DNA of 64,000 nucleotides from Flavobacteriales bacterium (GTDB taxonomy: Bacteria > Bacteroidota > Bacteroidia > Flavobacteriales_F > PHOS-HE28). Shown here piece by piece: positions 10,395-19,606 of the stretch; the stretch's first letter is position 1, and each line of letters starts with the position of its first letter. The translations under genes were made by a program, and so were the position numbers. The stretch is taken from assembly GCA_016716605.1 (NCBI GenBank), contig JADJWA010000001.1, positions 806,001-870,000 on the forward strand. Reading direction: 5' to 3'. The notes beneath the pieces were generated by a model. The model did no database searches and was not told the origin of the DNA. It saw only the letters and a program-made list of their open reading frames with translations.

Positions 10395-13300
10395 ATGTCC
10401 CGTCCACTGCTCCTATTGCTGCTGGGCGCACTTATCGCCACCCTCGCGGCGCTGGTCGATGAGCCCGACCCCGAAGCGCGATTGAGCGCGGCAACTACCC
10501 GATTGGAACATCGCATCGAGGCAGCCCAGAAGGAGTTGAATGCGCTGGTGGAGGAGCAAGCCCGCCTGGTGTCATCCTTGGGCCCCCGGGCTTGGATGGA
10601 TCGGCAGGCAGAGCTGCTCGAACAGGAACGGGAGCGGACAGGCACCCTGACCCATGTAGAGGTGGACGACAGCCTGATGGCTTGGTCAGGCGACCTGAAT
10701 GGCTACGGGGAGCCGGGTCAAGGGGTGAGCCTGCTTTCGTCCGTGCGCATCGGCAGCATGATGGTCAAGGCCAGGCGGCCGGTTTGGAGTGCGCCGCGTG
10801 TCCAGAACCGATACCTCCGTGAGGGCTTCCATCCATCCTTGAGCGCAGCTGAGGGCCTGATGGCCGTGCCCCTTGCCAGGCCAGGGCTTGACATCGGGGC
10901 CGGCGCCACCACAGCACCGCTCCGCGTGGCCTGGCGCGATGGCGCCATGGAACTCGGGGCCTGGTTATGGTGGCGCGCCGCGCTCATCGCGTGCGCTTCC
11001 ATGTTATTGATCGCTGCCTTGTGGAAGGCCTGCGAGCTGCGGCTGAACCGTCCCCGCTTGCTGGCGGTCGCAGTGTTCATCGCCGGCCTGGTCCTACTGC
11101 GCTGGCTCTCGCTCGCTTTCGGCCATTCCGCACCCTTCGATCGCTGGCCGCTCTTCGACCCAGCCGTGTACGCCACAGGTTGGTGGTTCCCGTCCCTCGG
11201 GGACCTGGTCATCAATTCAGCCCTATTGGGCCTCGGTTCCCTATTCGCCCTGCACACCGCGCGTCCGATGGGGTCCAGCCCGGATCGGATGACCGCGTTC
11301 ATTGTTCTGAGCATCCCGCTCGTTCATGCGGCTGCCGTCACTTGGCTCACCATCGGCTTGGTAGGCAGCAGCACCATCGACTTGGACCTCTATCACATCC
11401 AGGGCCTTGGGGGCTTCGGTGCTGTGGCACTGATGGTCGTGGCCCTGTTAATGACCGGCTGGTGCCTGACCGCTTTGGCCGCCATGAAACTCCTTGCTCC
11501 CGACGCTGTTCGCAGGCTCTTGGGTCCGGCGCTGTTGGCTGCAGGCGCCTCCATTGTGGTTCATCATCTGATGGGTGTGCGCGACACCGTGCTCTTCTTG
11601 TGGCCCTTGGCCGGGATGGCTATCCTCCTTGCCGGGCGGGCCCGTGCCTTCGGATTCCTGCATGGTGTGCTCCTGCTGGCTGTGCTCGCCGGCACCAGCA
11701 CGCACATCATCGCCAAGCACATGAGCGAACGCGAACGCAATGAGCGCTCCGTGCTCGCTGAGCGCCTTGCCATGCGGGAGGACCCTGTGCTTGAGCAGCT
11801 CTTCCGCGACAGCGCCCCCGCCATCCGCCGCGACATGGATCTCTACCGCCTGTTCGCCAGCGGCGAATACTGCGACCCCAACGACCTGCAGAAGCTCGTG
11901 AAGCAGCCGCACTTCAGCGGGTATTGGGAGCGCTATGACCTTCGACTATTCGGCTATGACCCGCAAGGTGAGCTCCGATGCGCCACCGACCTTGATGCGC
12001 CGCTCGGCTTCACGGTTGATTCGGCGGCATTCCCGGCAGGCGTCAGCGACATGCCTGACCTTTTCGTGGACGAGCGGATCGGCGGGGAGCTGTACTACCA
12101 TGCGCGCATCGCCATCATGCCCCATGACAGTGCGCCGCCCGCCCAGCTCGTGGTGGAGCTGAAGCCGCGCTCGCTCTCACAAGGCGCCGGTTTCCCCGAC
12201 CTCTTGCTCGCGGGCACGGATGAGCTGAAGCGGCGCACCGAGCGCTACTCGCAGGCCCGCTACGTCAATGGCCTGCTCATGGATCGCCTCGGACCCGGAT
12301 CGCACCCGCAGCGCTGGAGCCGTGCCTTCGACGATGAGCTGTGGTATGTCGAGGGCGGTCAGGATTTCCTGGCGAAGGCCGTGGGCGGCAATGTGGTGAT
12401 GGTGCTCGGCCTGCCCCTCCGCACCTTCCTGGATCGCATCACCACCTTCAGTTACCTCTTCACGCTCTTCGGGCTCCTGATGCTGATTGCGCTCGGCGCG
12501 CACGCGGCGCTCACCGGCACCTTGCCGGACCTCGGCATCGGCACCAAGGTGCGCGCAGCATTGGTGCTCTTCGCGATCACGGGCCTCGTGTTCTTCGGAA
12601 TCGGTTCACAGCGCCTGCTCACGCGCCAGTTCGAGGAGCGCGAAGCCAACGCCTCCCTCGACAAGGCGCGCGCCGTGAGCGAGGAGCTGCGCCGCCGGAT
12701 CGGTGATGAACGCATCGACAGTGATGCCTACGCGGGGTACCTCAACCACTTGCTCAGCCAACTCGGCAACGCCTACTTCACCGACCTCACGCTGTATGCG
12801 CCCGATGGCCGCTGGCTGGCATCGACGCGGCCGCAGATGCTCTCGCAAGGGCTGCTCGGCCCGCGCATGGATCACAGCGCCTATACGCGGCTGGCCATCC
12901 GGCAGCAGAGCGCCTTCGTTCACCAGGAGCGCGTGGGCAAGGCAGGCTTCCGAACAGCCTATCTGCCGGTTCTCGACAGCAAGGGCAAGGGGCAGGCCTT
13001 CCTCGCGCTGCCCAGCTTCGCCGACCAAGCGCAGCAGGCGGAGGAGCGCGCGCAGCTGCTGGTGGCGGTGGTGAACCTCTTCGTACTGCTCTTCGCGCTG
13101 AGCGTGCTGCTCGCGGTCTTCATCAGCAACTGGACCACGCGGCCCCTCGATGTGCTCAAGCGCGCACTGGCCCGCGTAGCCCTTCGCGGCAGCAATCAGC
13201 CCATCCATTATCGGGGCAACGATGAGGTGGGCGAGCTCGTAGCCGTGTACAACCAGAAGGTGGAAGAACTGCGCGATAGCGCCGAGCGCTTGGCGCGCAG

Positions 13301-13970
13301 CGAACGGGAAAGCGCATGGCGCGAAATGGCACGCCAAGTGGCGCATGAGGTGAAGAATCCGCTCACGCCGATGAAGCTCGGCATCCAGCACTTCCAATAC
13401 ACCTTCGACCCGAAGGCTCCGGACGCGAAAGAGCGCCTCGACCGCTTCGCGAAGAGCATGGTGGAGCAGATCGATACGCTCAACGGCGTGGCCTCGGCCT
13501 TTTCGCAGTTCGCGCAGATGCCCGCCGCGTCGCCCACGGAGCTCGACCTGTGCGAAGTGGTGCGCGCCGCCGTGGATGTCTTCCATGCATCGCCGGGCAT
13601 CACCATCACGCATCAAGAAGAAGGCCCGTTGCCCGTGCTGGCCGATCGCGAGCACATGCTGCGCGTGCTGAACAACCTGATCAAGAATGCCGTGCAAGCC
13701 ATGCCCGAGGATCACGATGGCCGCATAGATGTGATCGCACGGCGCGAAGGCGCGAGGGCGCGGATCGAAGTGCGCGACAATGGCGCTGGCATCCCAGCGG
13801 AAGCGCGTGACCGCATCTTCACGCCAAGCTTCACCACCAAGAGCAGCGGCATGGGCCTTGGCCTCGCGATGGTGAAGCGCATGGTGGAGCAGGCGGGCGG
13901 CCGTGTGTGGTTCGAGAGCGAAGAGGGCAAGGGCACGCGGTTCTTCGTGGAGCTGCCGTTGCGCCGTTAG
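10395..13970 (+). CDS. Large membrane sensor histidine kinase (NtrY-like)
   Basis: This 1,191-residue protein probably autophosphorylates on histidine in response to an envelope signal. The N-terminus is a signal anchor (SRPLLLLLLGALIATL). A block of hydrophobic segments lies at about residues 190-460, then an extracytoplasmic domain, two more membrane segments near 680-740, a second sensor domain, and a membrane segment running into HAMP near 910. The H box is AHEVKNPLTPMKL with H984. The ATPase has the N box NNLIKNAVQAM at 1093, DNGAGIP from 1128 and GMGLGLAMVKRM. No receiver domain is fused and no response-regulator gene is adjacent, so it looks like an orphan kinase. The in-frame ATG at 10344 would overlap the promoter-like TACTTTGG, so I prefer the ATG at 10395. 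Confidence 0.88.
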   Translation: MSRPLLLLLLGALIATLAALVDEPDPEARLSAATTRLEHRIEAAQKELNALVEEQARLVSSLGPRAWMDRQAELLEQERERTGTLTHVEVDDSLMAWSGDLNGYGEPGQGVSLLSSVRIGSMMVKARRPVWSAPRVQNRYLREGFHPSLSAAEGLMAVPLARPGLDIGAGATTAPLRVAWRDGAMELGAWLWWRAALIACASMLLIAALWKACELRLNRPRLLAVAVFIAGLVLLRWLSLAFGHSAPFDRWPLFDPAVYATGWWFPSLGDLVINSALLGLGSLFALHTARPMGSSPDRMTAFIVLSIPLVHAAAVTWLTIGLVGSSTIDLDLYHIQGLGGFGAVALMVVALLMTGWCLTALAAMKLLAPDAVRRLLGPALLAAGASIVVHHLMGVRDTVLFLWPLAGMAILLAGRARAFGFLHGVLLLAVLAGTSTHIIAKHMSERERNERSVLAERLAMREDPVLEQLFRDSAPAIRRDMDLYRLFASGEYCDPNDLQKLVKQPHFSGYWERYDLRLFGYDPQGELRCATDLDAPLGFTVDSAAFPAGVSDMPDLFVDERIGGELYYHARIAIMPHDSAPPAQLVVELKPRSLSQGAGFPDLLLAGTDELKRRTERYSQARYVNGLLMDRLGPGSHPQRWSRAFDDELWYVEGGQDFLAKAVGGNVVMVLGLPLRTFLDRITTFSYLFTLFGLLMLIALGAHAALTGTLPDLGIGTKVRAALVLFAITGLVFFGIGSQRLLTRQFEEREANASLDKARAVSEELRRRIGDERIDSDAYAGYLNHLLSQLGNAYFTDLTLYAPDGRWLASTRPQMLSQGLLGPRMDHSAYTRLAIRQQSAFVHQERVGKAGFRTAYLPVLDSKGKGQAFLALPSFADQAQQAEERAQLLVAVVNLFVLLFALSVLLAVFISNWTTRPLDVLKRALARVALRGSNQPIHYRGNDEVGELVAVYNQKVEELRDSAERLARSERESAWREMARQVAHEVKNPLTPMKLGIQHFQYTFDPKAPDAKERLDRFAKSMVEQIDTLNGVASAFSQFAQMPAASPTELDLCEVVRAAVDVFHASPGITITHQEEGPLPVLADREHMLRVLNNLIKNAVQAMPEDHDGRIDVIARREGARARIEVRDNGAGIPAEARDRIFTPSFTTKSSGMGLGLAMVKRMVEQAGGRVWFESEEGKGTRFFVELPLRR

Positions 13971-13975
13971 GCCGA

Positions 13976-13983
13976 TACATTTG
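13976..13983 (+). promoter_or_regulatory. Candidate -7 promoter element TACATTTG
   Basis: This is an exact match to TAnnTTTG, ending five bases before the hydratase ATG. If used, transcription would start at or next to the start codon. It lies just past the kinase stop codon. Confidence 0.45.
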
Positions 13984-13988
13984 AGCCG

Positions 13989-14777
13989 ATGCCATACACG
14001 AACCTCCTGGTGTCCGATGCCGACAGCATCCGCACCATCACCATCAACCGTCCCGACCAGCTCAATGCGCTCAACCGCGCCACCATCGACGAGCTGGATC
14101 GCGCGCTCACCGAGGCCGATGCCGACAAGAGCGTGCGCGTGCTCATCATCACCGGCAGCGGAGCGAAGGCATTCGTTGCGGGTGCGGACATCAAGGAATT
14201 CGCGCACTTCAGCGTCGAAGACGGTCGCGCGCTGAGCGCCGACGGCCAGAAGAAGCTTTTTGATCATGTGGAGAACATGAGCAAGCCCGTGATCGCAGCA
14301 GTGAACGGCTTTGCGCTCGGCGGCGGATTAGAGTTGGCGATGAGCTGCCATTTCCGCGTGGCCAGCGACAACGCCAAGTTGGGCCTGCCCGAAGTGGGCT
14401 TGGGCGTGATTCCCGGTTACGGCGGAACACAGCGCCTCGCAAGGCTCGTGGGCAAGGGCAAAGCCATGGAGATGATCTTCCTCGGCGGGGCGGGCATGAT
14501 CAAGGCCGAAGAGGCCCTGCAATGGGGGGTAGTGAACCACGTTGTTCCCCAGGATCAGCTCATGACCAAGTGCAACGAACTCGCTTCAGCCATCGCGAAG
14601 AACAGCCCAACCGCATTGGGCGCCGCCATCCGCGCGGTGAACGCAGGTTATGAGCCGGGGGTGAACGGCATGCAACGTGAGATCGAGGAGTTCGGCAAAT
14701 GCTTCGGCACGGCGGACTTCAAGGAGGGAACGAGTGCGTTCATGGAGAAGCGGAAGGCGAATTTCACTGGAGTTTGA
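13989..14777 (+). CDS. Enoyl-CoA hydratase (crotonase family)
   Basis: This 262-residue protein has the usual crotonase length. It should hydrate trans-2-enoyl-CoA to 3-hydroxyacyl-CoA in fatty-acid or amino-acid degradation. The oxyanion-hole segment AGADIKE is at 64-70 and the second one, NGFALGGGLELAMSC, at 106-120. The two catalytic glutamates expected for true hydratases are present as E115 and E135. Substrate length cannot be told. It may serve crotonyl-CoA or branched-chain and phenylacetate routes, and the homogentisate and CoA-transferase genes elsewhere in the window fit a degradative lifestyle. It starts 18 bp after the kinase stop and is followed by a strong hairpin. Confidence 0.88.
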   Translation: MPYTNLLVSDADSIRTITINRPDQLNALNRATIDELDRALTEADADKSVRVLIITGSGAKAFVAGADIKEFAHFSVEDGRALSADGQKKLFDHVENMSKPVIAAVNGFALGGGLELAMSCHFRVASDNAKLGLPEVGLGVIPGYGGTQRLARLVGKGKAMEMIFLGGAGMIKAEEALQWGVVNHVVPQDQLMTKCNELASAIAKNSPTALGAAIRAVNAGYEPGVNGMQREIEEFGKCFGTADFKEGTSAFMEKRKANFTGV

Positions 14778-14791
14778 GTACAATGGATAGC

Positions 14792-14831
14792 AATGGACGC
14801 GTATGGACTGCTCGGTCCATACGCGTCCATT
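14792..14831 (+). terminator. Perfect 17-bp inverted repeat, probable terminator hairpin
   Basis: AATGGACGCGTATGGAC (14792-14808) is perfectly complementary to 14815-14831 across a 6-nt loop, TGCTCG. It begins 14 bp after the hydratase stop. There is no clean T tract (ACTGTCCCTTT follows), so a non-canonical terminator, an mRNA-protecting structure or a protein-binding palindrome are all possible. Confidence 0.6.
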
Positions 14832-14855
14832 ACTGTCCCTTTGAGTTTGCCCGTT

Positions 14856-14863
14856 CATTTTCG
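14856..14863 (+). promoter_or_regulatory. Weak candidate -7 element CATTTTCG
   Basis: It matches TAnnTTYG at all but the first base and lies 8 bases before the flippase ATG, after the hairpin. This is the only promoter-like text in the gap. Confidence 0.3.
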
Positions 14864-14871
14864 AATCGAGC

Positions 14872-16347
14872 ATGAGCGCTCTCCGAAAACTCGCCGGTCA
14901 AACAGCCATCTATGGGCTGAGCAGCATCGTTGCGCGTTTCCTCAATTTCCTGCTCACGCCGCTTTATACCAGCAAGGAGGTTTTCGCGCCCGATGACTAC
15001 GGCGTGATCACCTACTTCCTCGGCTGGGCCGCCTTCCTAAACATCGTCCTCAGCTTCGGCATGGAGACGACCTTCTTCCGCTACGCCACGCGGAAGGACA
15101 TTGATCAACCTCGCGCCTACGGAACGGCTTTCCACATCGTCGCATTCATATCGCTTGTGTTCACGGCTGTGGTCGCGCTCCTTGCAACGCCCATCGCCAA
15201 TGGGATGGGCTACGGCGCCTACGCGAGCGTCGTGCTGATGCTCGGCATCACCCTTGGCCTCGATGCCATCACTGCGATCCCCATGGCGCGCTTGCGACAG
15301 GAGAACCGTCCGTGGCGCTTCGTCTTCATCAACGCGATGAACGTGGGCGTGAACATCGCCCTCAGTCTCTTCTTCCTCGCCTACTGCATGCCCAAGTACA
15401 ACGCGGGCGAAAGCAACGCGCTGATCGACGCGGTGTACGATTCGACGTTTGGCGTGGGCTACGTCTTCCTTGCCTTCCTTGTCGCAAGCATCGTGAAGAT
15501 GCTCCTGTTGCTTCCTCAATGGCCATCGATCTCCTTGCGCGAACCCGCGTTGGTTAGGCCGATGCTCGTCTTCGCAGCGCCGCTTGTCCTTGCGGGCCTC
15601 GCGGGCATGGTGAACGAGATGGGCAGTCGCGTGCTGCTGAAGTACTTGCTCCCTGCCGATACCGCCGATGCGCAGCTCGGTGTCTTTGGTGCGTGCTACA
15701 AGCTGGCGGTGCTAATCACGCTCTTCATTCAGGCGTTCCGTTTTGCGGCGGAGCCCTTCTTCTTCAGCAAGGCGGCCGACCCCAAGGCCAAGGAGACGTT
15801 TGCACGCATCAACAACCTCTTCGTTGCTTTCTGCATGAGCGCCTTCCTGGTGGTGATGCTATTCATGGATCTCTTCAAGTGGTTCATCCCGAACCCCGCG
15901 TACTGGGAAGGCCTGCGCATCGTGCCCATCATCATGCTGGCGAACGTCTTCCTCGGCATCTACTACAACCAGAGCGTCTGGTACAAGGTCACGGACCGCA
16001 CGCGCGTAGCTGGGACCATTGCACTCGTTGGTGCGGTGCTCACGCTCGTGGGCAACCTGGCACTGGTGCCCTGGCTCGGCTATATGGGCAGTGCGTGGGC
16101 TACGCTCATCTGCTACGCCTCCATGACCGTGATCAGCTACGTATGGGGTCAGCAGCACTGGCCGGTGCCGTACAACGTTGGTCGCGTGCTGATGTACATG
16201 GCAGGGGCAATGGTGTTGTGGTGGGGAAGCGAGCAACTTGCGCTTGAAGGCCCGCTCAACTATGCGGTCCGCGCAGCCGCGCTGTTGGCATTTGTGGGTG
16301 TTGTTTGGAAGATCGAACGGCCTGCGATCCGACCTTTGGCGACATGA
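14872..16347 (+). CDS. Polysaccharide flippase (Wzx/MOP superfamily)
   Basis: This 491-residue protein is hydrophobic throughout, with about 12-14 membrane segments. The N-terminal text [20 protein letters not shown] and the following [12 protein letters not shown] are typical of MOP-superfamily lipid-linked oligosaccharide flippases in Bacteroidota. It would move undecaprenyl-linked glycan units across the inner membrane for surface polysaccharide or LPS assembly. The stop overlaps the start of dut (ATGA at 16344-16347), so the two are translationally coupled. The substrate cannot be deduced. Confidence 0.85.
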   Translation: MSALRKLAGQTAIYGLSSIVARFLNFLLTPLYTSKEVFAPDDYGVITYFLGWAAFLNIVLSFGMETTFFRYATRKDIDQPRAYGTAFHIVAFISLVFTAVVALLATPIANGMGYGAYASVVLMLGITLGLDAITAIPMARLRQENRPWRFVFINAMNVGVNIALSLFFLAYCMPKYNAGESNALIDAVYDSTFGVGYVFLAFLVASIVKMLLLLPQWPSISLREPALVRPMLVFAAPLVLAGLAGMVNEMGSRVLLKYLLPADTADAQLGVFGACYKLAVLITLFIQAFRFAAEPFFFSKAADPKAKETFARINNLFVAFCMSAFLVVMLFMDLFKWFIPNPAYWEGLRIVPIIMLANVFLGIYYNQSVWYKVTDRTRVAGTIALVGAVLTLVGNLALVPWLGYMGSAWATLICYASMTVISYVWGQQHWPVPYNVGRVLMYMAGAMVLWWGSEQLALEGPLNYAVRAAALLAFVGVVWKIERPAIRPLAT

Positions 16348-16802
16348 CTGCGACCACTTCGGAAGGACTTGCCATCCGCATCATCAACAAAGGCAAGCAC
16401 CCCCTCCCCTCTTACGCCACCACTCACAGCGCTGGCATGGACCTCCGCGCCAATCTCGTGGCGCCTATCGTTCTGGCTCCGGGCCAACGGGCGCTCATCC
16501 CCACCGGCCTCATCCTCGAACTCCCCGAAGGCACCGAGGCCCAGGTGCGTCCACGCAGTGGGCTGGCCTTCAAGCACGGGGTCACGGTATTGAACGCGCC
16601 GGGCACCATCGACGCAGACTACCGCGGCGAGGTCGGCGTGCTGCTGATCAATCATGGGCAGCTGCCCTTCGAGGTGAAGGATGGGGAGCGCGTGGCGCAG
16701 TTGGTCTTCGCCCCATGCCTGCGGGCCACTTTGCTGGAAAGTGCGGACCTTCGCGCCACTGAACGCGGAGCGGGCGGCTTCGGGCATACCGGCACCCGCT
16801 GA
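16344..16802 (+). CDS. dut: dUTP diphosphatase
   Basis: This 152-residue protein has normal length for trimeric dUTPase, which hydrolyses dUTP to dUMP and pyrophosphate. All five motifs are readable: AGMDLRA at 30-36, [10 protein letters not shown] at 70-79, [14 protein letters not shown] at 83-96 with the catalytic aspartate D90, [11 protein letters not shown] at 114-124, and [10 protein letters not shown] at 141-150. The start is the ATG overlapping the flippase stop; the in-frame ATG at 16305 would lie inside the flippase gene and precede no conserved sequence. The next gene begins 12 bp on. Confidence 0.95.
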   Translation: MTATTSEGLAIRIINKGKHPLPSYATTHSAGMDLRANLVAPIVLAPGQRALIPTGLILELPEGTEAQVRPRSGLAFKHGVTVLNAPGTIDADYRGEVGVLLINHGQLPFEVKDGERVAQLVFAPCLRATLLESADLRATERGAGGFGHTGTR

Positions 16803-16814
16803 GAAGAGAACCGA

Positions 16815-17822
16815 ATGAAGATCATCGTCCCTATGGCGGGCATGGGCAAGCGGATGCGTCCGCACACCCACACCACCGCCAAGCCCTTGCTGCCCATCGC
16901 GGGCAAGCCCATCGTGCAACGCCTCGTGGAGGATCTGGCCGCCGTGGCCGGTGAGCCTGTGGAAGAGGTCGCCTACGTGGTGCATCCCTCCTTCGGCGTA
17001 AAGGTCGAGGAAGAGCTCATGGCCATCGCCACGGCCATCGGCGCCAAAGGCAGCATCCATTACCAGGAGGTGGCGCTCGGAACGGCGCATGCCATCCTCT
17101 GCGCGGAGAAAGCGCTCAGCGGCCGCGTGATCGTGGCCTTCGCCGATACGCTCTTCCGCGCGCAGCTCAAGCTCGACAAGGACTGCGATGGCGTGATCTG
17201 GGTGAACAAGGTCGAGGACCCCAGGCCCTTCGGCGTGGTGAAGCTCGATGGCGAAGGCATCATCACCGAGTTCGTGGAGAAGCCGCAGACCTTCGTGAGC
17301 GACCTGGCCATCATCGGCATCTACTATTTCGCCGATGGCGAGCGCCTCCGCAACGAGATGCAGTGGCTCATCGACAACGATGTGAAGGACAAGGGCGAGT
17401 ACCAGCTCACCAACGCCATGGAGAACATGAAGCGCAAGGGCGCGCGCTTCAAGGCCGGCAGCGTGGATGTGTGGATGGACTGCGGCAACAAGAACGCGAT
17501 GGTGGATACCAACACCAAGGTGCTCGGCTTCCTGAAGGATGCACCCGGGCTGGTGAGCCCCAAGGCGAGGCTCAACGGCAGCCTGGTGATCTCGCCCTGC
17601 TTCATCGGCGAGAACGTGACGCTGGTGAACAGCATCATCGGGCCGAACGTTTCCCTGGAGCCCGGCGCGCTTGTTGAGAACAGCGTGGTGCGCAATTCGA
17701 TCCTGCGCGGCGATTCGCGTGTACTGGACGCCGTGATCGACAACAGCATGATCGGGCAGCGCGCGCAAGTGACCGGCAGGGCCATGGACCTCAGCCTGAG
17801 CGACGATAGCACCGTTTCCTGA
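16815..17822 (+). CDS. Sugar-phosphate nucleotidyltransferase with left-handed beta-helix tail
   Basis: This 335-residue protein would form NDP-sugars for glycan synthesis. The N-terminus carries the nucleotidyltransferase signature (IIVPMAGMGKRMRP followed by TTAKPLLPIAGKPI). The catalytic domain spans about 1-245. Residues about 250-325 have the isoleucine-rich hexapeptide pattern of a left-handed beta-helix (SLVISPCFIGENVTLVNSII). It resembles glucose-1-phosphate thymidylyl- or mannose-1-phosphate guanylyltransferases; the base and sugar are not certain. It lies in the same run as the flippase, consistent with precursor supply. Confidence 0.82.
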   Translation: MKIIVPMAGMGKRMRPHTHTTAKPLLPIAGKPIVQRLVEDLAAVAGEPVEEVAYVVHPSFGVKVEEELMAIATAIGAKGSIHYQEVALGTAHAILCAEKALSGRVIVAFADTLFRAQLKLDKDCDGVIWVNKVEDPRPFGVVKLDGEGIITEFVEKPQTFVSDLAIIGIYYFADGERLRNEMQWLIDNDVKDKGEYQLTNAMENMKRKGARFKAGSVDVWMDCGNKNAMVDTNTKVLGFLKDAPGLVSPKARLNGSLVISPCFIGENVTLVNSIIGPNVSLEPGALVENSVVRNSILRGDSRVLDAVIDNSMIGQRAQVTGRAMDLSLSDDSTVS

Positions 17823-17833
17823 TCAACAAGCGC

Positions 17834-19606
17834 ATGCAGCAGCACCGCCTAGCCCTCCTCGCCGTGATCATCGCGCTGATCTTCGCGGCATGCGGCGGCG
17901 CCAAACCCGTGGCCAGCGCGGAGGCGGGACCCGACGGAGGCACCGGCACGCGCACCGACGGCGATAAGCGCGCGCAGGTGATGCGCTTGTACATGGAGGC
18001 GACGCAAGCCCGGATGCGTGGCGAGCTGCCCAAAGCACTGGTGCTGTACCAGCAATGCGTGAAGTACGACCCGCAGAACGGTGCGGCCATGTTCGAGCTG
18101 TCCAAGCTTTACCACCAGGGCCAGAATTACAGCCAGGCCGTTGACTATGCCAAGCAGGCGGTAGCCGCCGATAAGAGCAACATCTGGTACCGATTCCTCC
18201 TCGCCGACCTTTATCGCCAAGGCAGCAAGCCCGAAGAGGCCATCGGGGTGTACAAGGGCATCCTGGAGCAATGGCCCGAGCGCTACGAGGTGTACCTGGA
18301 CCTCGCCGCTGCTTACGCCTACGCCAACAAGCCCAGTGATGCTGCCAAGGCATATGGCGATGCGGAGATGCGCTTCGGCTTGGGCGAAGGCCTCGTGCAT
18401 CATGCCTTCAGCACGTACATGGCCCTGGGCCAATGGGCCGATGCCGAGAATCTCCTGAGCCGTGCGATCGCCGCTTACCCGACCAGCTCGGAGTACTCGG
18501 GCATGCTGGCCGAGGTGTACGACGAGCAGGGCAAGCACGACCAAGCCCTGGAACAGTACCGCAAGGCGCTCGCAATCGATCCGGGCAACAGCATGCTGCG
18601 GATCTCGCTCGCGGAGCACTACTACGGCACAGGTCGCTTCGATGAGGCCTACCGCGAACTGGGCGAAGCCTTCGCGGACCCCGAGGTGGACATCGACGCC
18701 AAGATGCAGGTGCTCATCGGCTTCTTCGAGATGACCGAGAACGAAGGCGAGAAGCCCGAGGACCGGCCCGACCTGATCCGCCGCAGCTATGCGCTGATCG
18801 AGTCCCTAGAGAAGGCGCACCCTGAGAGCGGGAAGCCGCACACCATCCATGGCGATTTCCTGCTGCGCGATGGCAAGGCCGCAGAGGCGCGCGAGCAGTT
18901 CCGCAAGGCGTTGGCGCTGGAGCAGGGCCGCTTCCCCATCCACGCGCAATTGCTGCAACTCGACCTTCAGCTGGGCGATCATGAATCGCTGGTGAAGGAT
19001 GCGAGCCTCACCATAGAGCTCTTCCCCACATCGCCGGAGGCGTACTTGTACAAGGGCATCGGGCATTCACAGCTCGATCAGCATGAAGCGGCGATCGAGG
19101 CGCTGGTCACCGGCCGCGACCTGGTGGTGGACAATCCGCCGCTCACCGCGCAGTTCTGGAGCAGCCTCGGCGAGGCCTACAACGCATCGAAGCAATTCGC
19201 CAAGAGCGACCAGGCCTACGACAAGGCGCTCGCGCTGCTGCCCGACGACCCCACTGCACTGAACAACTACGCCTATTACCTCAGCCTGCGCGGCGATCAG
19301 CTGGAGAAAGCCGAGCGCATGAGCAAGCGGAGCAACGAGCTCGCACCCGGCCAGCCGAGCTACCAGGACACCTACGCGTGGGTGCTCTTCAAGCTGAAGC
19401 GCTATGCTGATGCCCGCATCTGGATGGAGAAGGCGCTGGCCGGCTCGCCGAACCCCGACGGTGAGCTGCATGAGCATTACGCTGACATCCTCTTCGAATT
19501 GGGCGAGCAGGCGCTCGCCTTGGAGCATTGGAAGCAGGCCAAGGCGCGCGGCGGCGCCAGCGAGGCCATCGACCGCAAGATCACCGAAGGGCGGCGCGTG
19601 GAATGA
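17834..19606 (+). CDS. TPR-repeat lipoprotein
   Basis: This 590-residue protein has a lipoprotein signal with lipobox FAAC and C20. The remainder is a series of tetratricopeptide repeats, for example ALVLYQQCVKYDPQNGAAMF, then KHDQALEQYRKALAIDPGN and DQAYDKALALLPDDPTALNN. TPRs form protein-binding superhelices, so the likely role is an envelope scaffold. The gene overlaps the next by ATGA, and in Flavobacteriales this TPR / DUF4292 / M23 order is a recurring neighbourhood. The precise function is not known to me. Confidence 0.82.
   Translation: MQQHRLALLAVIIALIFAACGGAKPVASAEAGPDGGTGTRTDGDKRAQVMRLYMEATQARMRGELPKALVLYQQCVKYDPQNGAAMFELSKLYHQGQNYSQAVDYAKQAVAADKSNIWYRFLLADLYRQGSKPEEAIGVYKGILEQWPERYEVYLDLAAAYAYANKPSDAAKAYGDAEMRFGLGEGLVHHAFSTYMALGQWADAENLLSRAIAAYPTSSEYSGMLAEVYDEQGKHDQALEQYRKALAIDPGNSMLRISLAEHYYGTGRFDEAYRELGEAFADPEVDIDAKMQVLIGFFEMTENEGEKPEDRPDLIRRSYALIESLEKAHPESGKPHTIHGDFLLRDGKAAEAREQFRKALALEQGRFPIHAQLLQLDLQLGDHESLVKDASLTIELFPTSPEAYLYKGIGHSQLDQHEAAIEALVTGRDLVVDNPPLTAQFWSSLGEAYNASKQFAKSDQAYDKALALLPDDPTALNNYAYYLSLRGDQLEKAERMSKRSNELAPGQPSYQDTYAWVLFKLKRYADARIWMEKALAGSPNPDGELHEHYADILFELGEQALALEHWKQAKARGGASEAIDRKITEGRRVE

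Noticed and set aside
12606..14267. Minus-strand open frame of 553 codons
   Set aside because: It is antisense to the histidine kinase and hydratase genes, both of which have clear catalytic motifs.
16260..17768. Minus-strand open frame of 502 codons
   Set aside because: It is antisense to dut and the nucleotidyltransferase; composition is His/Ala/Arg rich and no domain is seen.
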